From: Thecamonas trahens ATCC 50062
Taxonomy: Eukaryota > Apusozoa > Apusomonadida > Apusomonadidae
Assembly (NCBI RefSeq): GCF_000142905.1
Contig: NW_013657635.1
Coordinates: forward strand, 1 to 47,121
Length of the DNA stretch: 47,121 nucleotides
Direction of reading: 5' to 3'
Positions 9,321-17,226 of the stretch are shown one piece after another; within the stretch, counting starts at the first letter, position 1, and every line of letters starts with the position of its first letter. The notes under the pieces are model-generated. The model ran no database searches, was not told where the DNA came from, and saw nothing but the letters and a program-made list of their open reading frames with translations. The position numbers and the translations under genes are program-made.

Positions 9321-11405
9321 TCAGTACATGGTCTGCTTGGCCGCGGCTTGGGCTTTGGTCACCAGCTGGGCGATCTTGCTCTCGACATCGGTGGAGAGCT
9401 TGTGCTTGGTGGCAAACTGCATCGCGACTCGCCGCGGGTTCGCTGACGGGTAAACGGTGAGCGGGATGCTGAGACCGCATCCGACGTCGAGCTGGAGGAC
9501 GCAGCACGGGCTCTCGTCGGGTGTCGCCCTGTCGTGCATGACCCCGCGCACATCCATTCGCCGGGTTGGCTGACCGCTGCCGCGCGTCTGCCGCCGGGTG
9601 GTGTCCAGCACTGCGCCGGCCTCTGCAATGTGAGACGCGAGTGCTGACGCATGCTGCGCCGGTAGCTGATGCCGGGTGGCAAAGAGCTCCGCAGCCCGGT
9701 CCGGATGCGCAAGCGTCTCGTGCGTAAGCCGGAGCGAGCTGGTCCCGCCGGACGGGAGCGGAACACGGAGCTCAGAGGCGACCGGTGCAGCAGCCAGGGC
9801 CGCTTTGCGAGCGCGGAGATGAGCCGCCACCTTCTCGACAATGAGCGTCGTGAGCGGCGTGACAAACGACCGCGGCAGCGCGTGCTGACGGATAAAGGCC
9901 TCAGCGGCCTCGCCCGCGTCGTCGTGCTCGTAGATCGGGAGGTCGCCCACCCGGCCGCTGCCGAGCTCCACCGCAATAATGAGCTGCGGCTCGCGCACCT
10001 CTGACTCGCCTTGGCTCCCGCTGGCGCGCCCTGACGATCGCAGTGTCGTGGCGGCATCGATTGACTTGACAAACTGCTTCGAGCCGCGGTCGAGCTCGTA
10101 CCGCGCAACCCGCATTGTGCTATTAACACCCATGCTCGCCCTCGCGCTCGTCGGCGGCGGCGACGCCTGGTGGTGAACAGGCTGCACGCTCGGCGACGAC
10201 AGGTCGCCAAGTGTGAGCGGCAGCGACGACGGCGCCGTGCCCGAGACCACCGACGGCGGAAGTGGCGTCCGAGGCTGTGGTGTTGCTGGGCCTGATGCTG
10301 CCGCCGCCGCAAACGTCATAGGCATGCTCGGTGGGTTGAGCGCCGAGAGCGCTGGAAGTGACGTCGACGGCGCGTGCGAAGGGTGGCTCACCGCTGGCTG
10401 CCGGGTCGGGCTGCGGACCGGCGGAGCGTGCGTCACAACCGGGGCGACTGGCTCGGCCTGCGCCGCCATCTCCGCCCGCACTGTGCTGACAGCAGTATCG
10501 ATCTCGTCCAGGCCATAGCGAATGACTTGGGGTGCATGGACCGAAGCCGAGGCTGCGAGCGCCGGATCTAGCCGGAGCGGCGGCAGCGTGTCCGGGTGCA
10601 GCGCCATCTGCGGGTCTTCTGTCGGCCGTGCCGCGCTGCGTGCTGCCGGTGCCAGGACCCGGCGGTCGATCGTGTACTTGCGGGCAGTCGAGCCGATGCT
10701 TGCGGCATCGACCTTGGACGATATCGACGACGCACATCGCGGCTCGGGCCGCTTGATCATTGTCAGCGGGGTGGTGGTCACCGGTGTGATAAGCGTCGCC
10801 GTCTCTGATGGCAGCGGGCCCACATACGTCGGCAGAACCTTGGAAAGCATGTACTCGTTCGCCAGCAGCGCCATAGACTCGAGCAGTAGCGCCACGTTGT
10901 CGGTCCGCGGCACGCTCGTCGCTGCAGCCACCGTCTCGGCATCGGGGACCTCGATCTCGAAATAGTACATCGAGTTGGCATCGGCAACAGCACATGCCTC
11001 GTCGACCGCCACCTCACGCAGACCAGCCACCTGGCCCAGGCGAGCGATGGGGCGAGAGAGGCCAACAAGGAAGACCATCTGCGGGACAAGGTCGACAATG
11101 AGCCGCGACTTCCACATGCTCAGAGCGAAGAGGAACGAAGAACGCGATTCGATGTCATACGCCAGCACAACCACATGTTCCAACGGCAAATGCTCCGGCA
11201 GTACCAGCTCATCATGTGGGTTATCGCTCTTGTTCCTCCCCTGCCACATCACCATCTCCGTCTCGTCCACATGAGCCACAAACGGTCCAAACTCACTCGC
11301 TACCGGTGCGGAGAGGCCAGGCTCGGCGTCCGCCAGAGCGCGACACACTCTCATTCTCAGTCCATGGCTCTCACCGTACACCGCAACAGTCATTGTCCGC
11401 GCCAT
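9321..11405 (-). CDS. Degenerate Ras/Rab-like GTPase domain with three C-terminal repeats
   Basis: The 694-residue frame starts at the ATG at 11405. Residues 1-165 follow a small-GTPase layout: beta 1 (MTVAVYG), a beta 3/4 stretch VVVLAYDIESRSSF (like the Rab VVYDIT..SF), MVFLVGLSRP where NKxD is expected, and an EACAVADANSMYYFEIEV segment matching the G5 region. The P-loop lacks GK(S/T) and NKxD is missing, so nucleotide binding is probably lost. The middle (about 170-450) is Pro/Ala/Ser-rich and disordered. Residues about 473-530, 541-600 and 633-690 are three diverged copies of one unit of type L-x(2)-G-x-G-x-L-x(n)-AxxFxxxHxL-x(n)-LxxxI. I cannot name that repeat with confidence; it recalls short alpha/beta repeats of PFU-like type. 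A regulatory scaffold role is inference. Confidence 0.7.
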   Translation of the reverse strand: MARTMTVAVYGESHGLRMRVCRALADAEPGLSAPVASEFGPFVAHVDETEMVMWQGRNKSDNPHDELVLPEHLPLEHVVVLAYDIESRSSFLFALSMWKSRLIVDLVPQMVFLVGLSRPIARLGQVAGLREVAVDEACAVADANSMYYFEIEVPDAETVAAATSVPRTDNVALLLESMALLANEYMLSKVLPTYVGPLPSETATLITPVTTTPLTMIKRPEPRCASSISSKVDAASIGSTARKYTIDRRVLAPAARSAARPTEDPQMALHPDTLPPLRLDPALAASASVHAPQVIRYGLDEIDTAVSTVRAEMAAQAEPVAPVVTHAPPVRSPTRQPAVSHPSHAPSTSLPALSALNPPSMPMTFAAAAASGPATPQPRTPLPPSVVSGTAPSSLPLTLGDLSSPSVQPVHHQASPPPTSARASMGVNSTMRVARYELDRGSKQFVKSIDAATTLRSSGRASGSQGESEVREPQLIIAVELGSGRVGDLPIYEHDDAGEAAEAFIRQHALPRSFVTPLTTLIVEKVAAHLRARKAALAAAPVASELRVPLPSGGTSSLRLTHETLAHPDRAAELFATRHQLPAQHASALASHIAEAGAVLDTTRRQTRGSGQPTRRMDVRGVMHDRATPDESPCCVLQLDVGCGLSIPLTVYPSANPRRVAMQFATKHKLSTDVESKIAQLVTKAQAAAKQTMY

Positions 11406-11929
11406 GGCCGCGTCTGCTTGTCACAGATACAATGATGTCGCGTGAGGTGCTCGCTGGCTGCCAATGTCGTACTCCTCGCTGCAGTTGACCGCCACTTTGG
11501 CGCGCCGCTTTTGGTGCCGCATCGCTCGGGACCAGATGGTGCCGTGGATCGAGCCGTGGCTCTTGCCATGGCTCCGATGGAGACTACCCCATGATGGTGG
11601 AGGGGAGGGGAGGGGAGGGGGTGGAGAGGTGTCGTGAGGAGGGAAAAGTTGGTTGCGTAGGACATGGGATGAGATTTGTAATGTTTGCATTAATTTGTTA
11701 CGATCACAGATCGGTGCGTTTTCAGTGCTTTGGAAGGAAAGGCATGACGCGAGAGCGTGTACAACCGAGCAAGACACGCGTCAATCGGAGACAGACCATT
11801 TTCTATGCCTGCTATAGCCTGCCACACCACTTTCGCGTTCCGATGACCAGTTGGTGGTAAACTCCGGCCCGTTTGGGGGAGGGCGATGCGATAAGACTCG
11901 ACTCTAGGAGCCTGGCTCGAGCACCACCC
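11406..11929. promoter_or_regulatory. Divergent intergenic region between GTPase-like genes
   Basis: A 524-base region separates the minus-strand GTPase-like gene from the plus-strand Rab-like gene, so it should contain both promoters. It carries a GGGGA repeat (about 11599-11625, C-rich on the minus coding strand) and an AT-richer stretch near 11680-11705. No gene is visible. Confidence 0.5.
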
Positions 11930-12553
11930 ATGGCGGCTGCAGCAAGACCCCCTAGCTCTGGAACAACACTCACGGTTGCGCTTCTCGGCGATGTGGGCTC
12001 GGGCAAGACGTCAATGTTCAAGATGCTCACAACCGGAGCGCTTGATGGTGAACCCGAGCCCAAGTCTACGTTGGCCGCGATTGCAGTGCCCGGCGTTGGC
12101 AGGCTCGAGATCAGAGATACCGACGGCAGTGAGAAGGAATTCCGCCTGCCTCCTAGGCACCTACATGGAGTCAACGCCGTGGCTATCGTTTTCGATACCT
12201 CCAAGCCTGACGCGCTCGATGGGGTGGATGCCACATGGAGCGCGTTTCTCGAGTCAAACTCCGCCACTGATCTTGACGGCGTCTCGACCTTTCTCCTCGC
12301 CCATGTCCGCCACGGCATAGAGCTTGGTAGTAGCGAGCGCAAGGTGGCACAGATCATTGCTGCGCGGCTCGGTGCACGGCTGATCTCTGTCGACGCCGCA
12401 GACAAGCCTGGCCTGGTCGCAGCGTTCAACATGATCGCCGTCACTGCCGCCGCCCGCCGAACACGCGAACGCATCGGGGCCAAGAACCCCACTTCCAAGC
12501 TTAGCACTACACGCAAAGACTGTCGGCGGACCGGATGTTGCTGCCTCACGTGA
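11930..12553 (+). CDS. Atypical Rab-like small GTPase, copy 1
   Basis: The first in-frame ATG (11930) gives 207 residues. The P-loop GDVGSGKTS (20-28) is intact. The G3 motif is changed to RDTDGSE (residues 62-68; WDTAGQE in Rabs), and the G4 NKxD position reads LAHVRHGIEL. The C terminus is Cys-rich (DCRRTGCCCLT), fitting geranylgeranylation and membrane attachment. It is clearly paralogous to the next gene, sharing DLDGVS, LAHxRxGxEL and the DCRxTGCCC tail. Loss of the G3 glutamine and of NKxD suggests altered nucleotide specificity or no regulated hydrolysis. The copies lie in tandem, 277 bases apart, so a local duplication is likely. Confidence 0.82.
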   Translation: MAAAARPPSSGTTLTVALLGDVGSGKTSMFKMLTTGALDGEPEPKSTLAAIAVPGVGRLEIRDTDGSEKEFRLPPRHLHGVNAVAIVFDTSKPDALDGVDATWSAFLESNSATDLDGVSTFLLAHVRHGIELGSSERKVAQIIAARLGARLISVDAADKPGLVAAFNMIAVTAAARRTRERIGAKNPTSKLSTTRKDCRRTGCCCLT

Positions 12554-12830
12554 CCTTTGCGCCGAGTAGCTGTAGCCGCCGACCAAAAGCCGTAAAGGCT
12601 CAGTTCCATGGCCACTGCAATACCGCACACATCCTCTCTCGCCCATCGGATCGCAGCCTCCATGTCCTACATCGCATATGCAGACGGGATTACTCGTATT
12701 TGATGCGTTTCCGGTGCCGGCAACGACGGGTCGTCACACGCCGCTGCCGGCGGGATAGCAATATCGAAGCTTAGCTCCATGGCCGCTCCTGCTGGCTTCT
12801 TCGTGCGCCATCACCATCACCTCTCTTACC

Positions 12831-13448
12831 ATGGCCGCCAGCAACACACACCTACAGCTGCCATTACTCAAGATCGTGCTTGTAGGCGACGCGGGGACCG
12901 GCAAGTCGTCCATCATCCGACAGGTGACGGAAAAGCGGCTGAGTGAGGTTCCGACACGTCTGGGCGTCGCTTTCGCCAACTTTACCATCGACAATCTTGC
13001 ACGGCTGCAATTGTGGGACACCGCTGGGGCCGAGCGGTTCCCGAACGGCTTGTCGCGCCTTTTCTACCGTGCCGCAGATGCCGTCGTCATCGTCTTTGAT
13101 GCCGCCAACGCCGACTCGCTCAAATCGATCGAGACGGTCTGGCGGCAGTCGCTGGAGGAACACAGCATGACCGATCTCGACGGCGTCTCGATCTTCATTC
13201 TTGCTCATACACGCTACGGTGTAGAGCTCTCCGATGACATGGCGACGACGGCACGGACGCTCGCTGAGGAGATGAACGCACGGCTGTTCACCTGCGACGC
13301 CGCCGACTTTGACGGCCTCGAAAAGATCTTCACCAAGATCGGCATCGCTGTTACCGCCCGATCCACACGTGAGCGCATCGGCGTCAAACGCCCTACCATC
13401 AGCATCGCCAAGAACGACTGTCGCCAGACTGGATGCTGCTGTGCGTGA
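12831..13448 (+). CDS. Atypical Rab-like small GTPase, copy 2
   Basis: 205 residues from the ATG at 12831. The fold is easier to recognise as Rab than in copy 1: P-loop GDAGTGKSS (19-27), a switch I threonine near residue 42, LWDTAGAERF (61-70) with Ala in place of the catalytic Gln, and VVIVFDAANADSL (like Rab VVYDIT). At G4, NKxD is replaced by AHTRYGVEL, as in copy 1. The C terminus (NDCRQTGCCCA) fits geranylgeranylation. In Rabs and Ras, Gln to Ala or Leu in DTAGQ slows GTP hydrolysis, so this copy may be constitutively GTP-bound if it binds guanine nucleotide at all. Copy 1 is more diverged and probably derived. Confidence 0.87.
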   Translation: MAASNTHLQLPLLKIVLVGDAGTGKSSIIRQVTEKRLSEVPTRLGVAFANFTIDNLARLQLWDTAGAERFPNGLSRLFYRAADAVVIVFDAANADSLKSIETVWRQSLEEHSMTDLDGVSIFILAHTRYGVELSDDMATTARTLAEEMNARLFTCDAADFDGLEKIFTKIGIAVTARSTRERIGVKRPTISIAKNDCRQTGCCCA

Positions 13449-13570
13449 CGCGTCCGATACGCCGTGCCGCCCGCACCATCTCGACGCAACCGCACCATTT
13501 GCTCGCTTTCGCACAGCCCGCCAGCCCGCACCACCCACTCCACCCCACGCAGCCCTCGCCAGAAGTGGGC

Positions 13571-14266
13571 ATGGCCTTTGCAGCCCTGCCCGACCTTCCT
13601 CCTGAGCTGCTACAACAAATTGCATTCGACTCTGGTGTGCTCGACCCCCCTGACGTGCTCGCGTTGGTGCTGACCTCCAAAGCGATAGCAGCCAAGATCG
13701 CTGGCACTGCCTTTGATGTCGATCTGTGGTGGTCACTCGCCGGTCCTCTCTTTGCTGTCCATCGACGGGCATGGCGGGCGGCACGGCTATCAATTTCGCC
13801 ACGGCGAAAGAGGCGATGGCCTGATCATGTGGTCCAGGGCGCTCTGGTCGCCGCGCTGGCGCATCCTCGGAGCGTAGTCGACTCATGGGATGAGGACGAG
13901 TCGGATGCTTGGCAGGACGCCGTCTTGGCGCTTTCAGCCTCGCCTATCACCGTCGATGGCGTCGTGCCGGGCTCGGTGACGGCATTGCTCCGCTGGTACG
14001 GTATTCGGGTCATTCCGTGGTCGGTCACCGATCTGGCCGTCATCTGCGACCACGTGAACGTTGTCGCCGCCTTGGCGACCTCGGCCGACACAGCCAGCAT
14101 CGCACGCTTGCTCCGCCGAGCCATGCGGTTTTCAGGAGCCGATGAGCAAATGGTGGAGCTCCTGCTTGGCCTTGCTGGTGCACACAATGTCGATCGCGGG
14201 GTGCTGGCGGCCGACGCCCGCGTGTGGGGCCGCAACGAGCTCGCCGCCCGCCTCGAGCAACAGTAG
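13571..14266 (+). CDS. F-box-like protein of unknown function
   Basis: I choose the ATG at 13571 because upstream in-frame sequence overlaps the Rab-like gene and is low in complexity. The 231-residue product begins with an F-box-like helix pair (LPDLPPELLQQIAF, then DVLALVLTSKAIAAKI, residues about 6-44). A helical region follows, with Trp-rich stretches and leucine-rich helices near the C terminus (TASIARLLRRAM, MVELLLGLAGAH) that could be ankyrin-like. If the F-box is real, it is a substrate adaptor for an SCF ubiquitin ligase. It converges on the patatin gene with only six bases between stops. Confidence 0.65.
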   Translation: MAFAALPDLPPELLQQIAFDSGVLDPPDVLALVLTSKAIAAKIAGTAFDVDLWWSLAGPLFAVHRRAWRAARLSISPRRKRRWPDHVVQGALVAALAHPRSVVDSWDEDESDAWQDAVLALSASPITVDGVVPGSVTALLRWYGIRVIPWSVTDLAVICDHVNVVAALATSADTASIARLLRRAMRFSGADEQMVELLLGLAGAHNVDRGVLAADARVWGRNELAARLEQQ

Positions 14267-14272
14267 CCGCGC

Positions 14273-15082
14273 TCAGCGCTTGGCGCTCGCCCAGCGTAGC
14301 ACATCCTCTTCCCCACGCACCTCAAGCAGCTCGAGCTCGTGGGTCGGCAGTGGAACGAGCGCCCGGCGCATTGTCTGTGCCATCGACCATATCCAGAGTG
14401 CGCGCGGCATGACCGGCGTTACGTCCTGGTCCGGCTCGAGCCCGCGACACACCATGCGGCCAAGCATGTTGTTGACAAGCGGAAACGGCGAGATCTTGAC
14501 AACCTCATCTCGGCGCCAGCACCCAGGCACTGGCTGAAAGGCAATCAGGCCGCCATCAAACGCCGCCCGCCCACGAAAAGTAGTGGTCAGCGCCGGCGCC
14601 GAGAAGCCCGGCAGGTAGCAAGAGGCCGCAAGAGCATCGATGACGTCTTGCCTCGACTCAAACTCGCTCACCATCTCCACGTGCGGCTGCATTCGGCTCC
14701 GGCGGCCTTGCTCGTCGACTTGCTCCATAAATGCAACAGCGATGCTTGCCCGGGCGGTCATCATCTCCGCCACCTCGTCGCCGTCTGGTACCAGCAATTC
14801 GAGCTCGGTACGGACAACCTCATCCAGAGCCCAGACTGCGCGCGTTGGCCGTGCTGCCAGCTGAGCATTAACCTTGCTAATAGTCTCGCGCAGCAACTCG
14901 ACCGGAATGTCACACGCGCCCGCCATCGCCGCCAGAGCTCCGCCCGATGCGCCGGCGAATCGCCAGCCGCGCTCGGCGTTCATCGCCTCGGCGCCGACAG
15001 ACCTCAGCGCCGACAGCGCACCCAGAAAGTACGGCAATAGGAATCCCGAGCCCGAGAATGACGCGCCGCGTACTTGCCACAT
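14273..15082 (-). CDS. Patatin-like phospholipase (PNPLA family)
   Basis: 269 residues from the ATG at 15082. The patatin catalytic dyad is visible: GASGG (44-48) with Ser46 as nucleophile in the nucleophile elbow, and DGG (176-178) with Asp176. The N terminus (ASFSGSGFLLPYFLGALSALRSVG) matches the Gly-rich oxyanion-loop strand and following helix of PNPLA enzymes. Patatins hydrolyse acyl groups from phospholipids or triacylglycerols. The protein is short and holds little beyond the catalytic fold, with no clear signal peptide or separate membrane anchor. It diverges from ACADSB across a 592-base region. Confidence 0.85.
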   Translation of the reverse strand: MWQVRGASFSGSGFLLPYFLGALSALRSVGAEAMNAERGWRFAGASGGALAAMAGACDIPVELLRETISKVNAQLAARPTRAVWALDEVVRTELELLVPDGDEVAEMMTARASIAVAFMEQVDEQGRRSRMQPHVEMVSEFESRQDVIDALAASCYLPGFSAPALTTTFRGRAAFDGGLIAFQPVPGCWRRDEVVKISPFPLVNNMLGRMVCRGLEPDQDVTPVMPRALWIWSMAQTMRRALVPLPTHELELLEVRGEEDVLRWASAKR

Positions 15083-15674
15083 CTCTCTGCTGCCGTGCTA
15101 TGTGTGAGAGAGTGGTGCTCGAGCTCGAACTCAGGCTCGGGCTCTTCACGAGAGACCGTTCTCCGGATCTGAGTCGAGTTTGCCCTTGGCAATCCCGCAA
15201 CAGGCTCAACCGTCGACCATCCGCCACCGCTTCTGTCCGTACCACGACCAGCACCGCGATCCCGACACCCGATCCCGTCCGTCGCACCCATCGGGCTCAG
15301 CCGCCATACCACGCCGGATCCTGCTCCCGCTCTCGCTCTCGCTCTCGCTCGCGCTCCCGCACCCGCACCCGCACCCGCACCCGCTTCCGATGCCCCTCCG
15401 GATCCCACAACAACCTCGCCTCACATCTAATCCCCGTGATCGCACCCACCAACAACATCGCCATTGTTATCCATGGCATTGTCATGATGACAATTGGCGG
15501 CAGAGGCAACGACGCGTTCGGCGGCTTAACGATGACAGTCCGACTTCCGTCAGCCAAGTTGGGCAAGGAGAAACAGCTCACTTTACCCAAGCCCCACCTC
15601 CCGAAAGCCAAGCCCAAGGTTCAAGGTCATCCCCCCCCCCCCCCCCCTACCCTCCCCTTCATACCCCATACACT
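15083..15674. promoter_or_regulatory. Divergent intergenic region with 17-base poly-C tract
   Basis: This region lies between the starts of the patatin-like gene and ACADSB. It contains CTCGCT and CCCGCA tandem hexamers (about 15327-15388) and a run of exactly 17 C at 15631-15647, ending 27 bases before the ACADSB ATG. A 62-codon minus-strand frame (about 15300-15490) with one hydrophobic segment exists, but it ends in Arg-Val and Arg-Glu repeats from the hexamers and I do not call it. Confidence 0.5.
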
Positions 15675-15860
15675 ATGCTCCGTACTGGTCTTCTTGCACG
15701 TAGTGTGCCGTCTGTCCTCAACCGGATGTTGAGTAGCTCTGCTCGGTTGGCGAGTGCCCCCACTCCCCCACCGCTCTCCAGGTCACCGAGGACGAGAGCA
15801 TGCTGAAGGAGGCAGGTACGTACCGCATCGAGTGAGTGATGTCTCATGCAATGGTGATGG

Positions 15861-15891
<31 letters not shown>

Positions 15892-17192
15892 GGTGGTGGT
15901 GGTGGTGGTGATCATGGACAATCGTCATGATGGTGAGGATCATGGTAACCATCATGGTGACAACCATCGTGGTAGCCATCATGGTGACAACCATCATGAT
16001 GATCACGGTGACAGCCGTCATGATCACCCCCGCAGCCATCACCAACACACAGCCATCACCAACACACATACACTCACCTCACTCCCACACAGTCGCCCGT
16101 TTCGCTGCAGAGGAGGTCGCGCCCAAGGTGGCGGCCATGGAGGCCAACGAGGCGCTCGAGCCGGCGATCATCGACGGCATGTTTGAAATGGGCCTCATGG
16201 GCGTCGAGGTGCCCGAGGAGCACGGCGGCGCCGGCATGTCGTTCACCGCAGCCTGCCTCGCCATCGAGGAGCTGGCCAAGGTCGACGCCGGTGTCTCGGT
16301 CACTTGCGATGTGCAGAACACACTGGTGTGCAACACGTTCCTCAACTTTGCCTCGGACGAGATGAAGGCCGAGTACCTGCCGCGCCTGACGTCGGACACG
16401 CTCGCGGCGTTCTGCCTCTCCGAGGCGAGCTGTGGATCGGATGCGTTTGCACTCAAGACGACGGCCATTGCCGACGGCGACGACTACGTGCTCAACGGCG
16501 AGAAGATGTGGATCACCAACGCGAAGGAGGCCGGTCTCTTTGTTGTCTACGCCAACGTCAACCCGACCGCCGGCTACAAGGGCATCACCGCCTTTGTCGT
16601 CGAGCGCGACGCGCCAGGCCTCTCGGTCGGCAACACCATTCCCAAGCTCGGCCTCCGCTCCTCGTCGACCTGCCCGGTCGTCCTCGAAGATGTGCGTGTC
16701 TCCAAGTCCGCCATTCTCGGCGAGGAGGGTCTTGGCTACAAGTACTCGATCGAGACCCTCAACGAGGGCCGCATTGGCATCGCCGCCCAGATGGTCGGCA
16801 TTGCCCAGGGTGCCTTCGATGCCGCCATGGAGTACGTCTTTGAGCGCAAGGCGTTTGGCAAGCCCGTCGGCGAGTTTGATTCGATGCGCGCCGAGTACGC
16901 TTCCATCTCGTGCCAGATCGCCGCCGCACGCCTCCTCACCTACGAGGCCGCCCGCCGCAAGGAGCATGGCCTGCCGTTTGTCAAGCACGCCGCGCAGGCA
17001 AAGTACGTGGCCGCGCAAGCTGCAGAGGCCACCACCTCCAAGGCCATCGAGTGGGCCGGCGGCGTCGGTTTTGCCCGCGAGTACCCGATGGAGAAGCGCT
17101 GGCGCGACTCCAAGATCGGTGCCATTTATGAGGGCACCAACCTTATCCAGCTGCAGACCATCGCAAAGCTCGTCGCCTCCGAGTACAAGTAG
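15675..17192 (+). CDS. ACADSB: Short/branched-chain acyl-CoA dehydrogenase, mitochondrial (one intron, one frameshift)
   Basis: A flavoprotein that oxidises 2-methyl-branched and short acyl-CoAs to enoyl-CoAs, passing electrons to ETF in the mitochondrial matrix. Exon 1 encodes a presequence rich in Arg/Ser (MLRTGLLARSVPSVLNRMLS). An intron at 15816-16092 (GTACGT...CAG, 277 nt) follows in phase 1. Exon 2 carries the whole fold: FCLSEASCGSD (FAD/substrate loop), MWITNAKEAG, LGLRSSSTCP, NEGRIGIAAQM, IEWAGGVGF, and IYEGTN with the catalytic Glu at 17130-17132. These blocks match ACADSB more closely than other ACADs. Within exon 1 the presequence and the following TEDESMLKEA are in different frames. 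One extra C in a C-run (15756-15769) restores the frame, giving 413 residues, close to the roughly 430 of animal ACADSB. It converges on the kelch gene. Confidence 0.9.
15836..16060. repeat. Self-complementary ATGGTG/CCATCATGG repeats inside the ACADSB intron
   Basis: Most of the single intron consists of an ATG/GTG triplet tract (about 15846-15910), then imperfect repeats of CCATCATGGTGACAA type (about 15940-16020). The unit CCATCATGG is nearly its own reverse complement, so the transcript could fold into stacked hairpins. No protein is encoded here. Confidence 0.7.
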
Positions 17193-17226
17193 ATGTAAAG
17201 TCCTCTGCGCAAGCCGCTGCTTCAGT

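Noticed and set aside
15297-15617. Minus-strand frame with one hydrophobic segment (TMAMLLVGAITGI).
   Set aside because: It has no ATG before the middle of the frame, and its C terminus is RVRV/RERE from CTCGCT and CCCGCA hexamer repeats.
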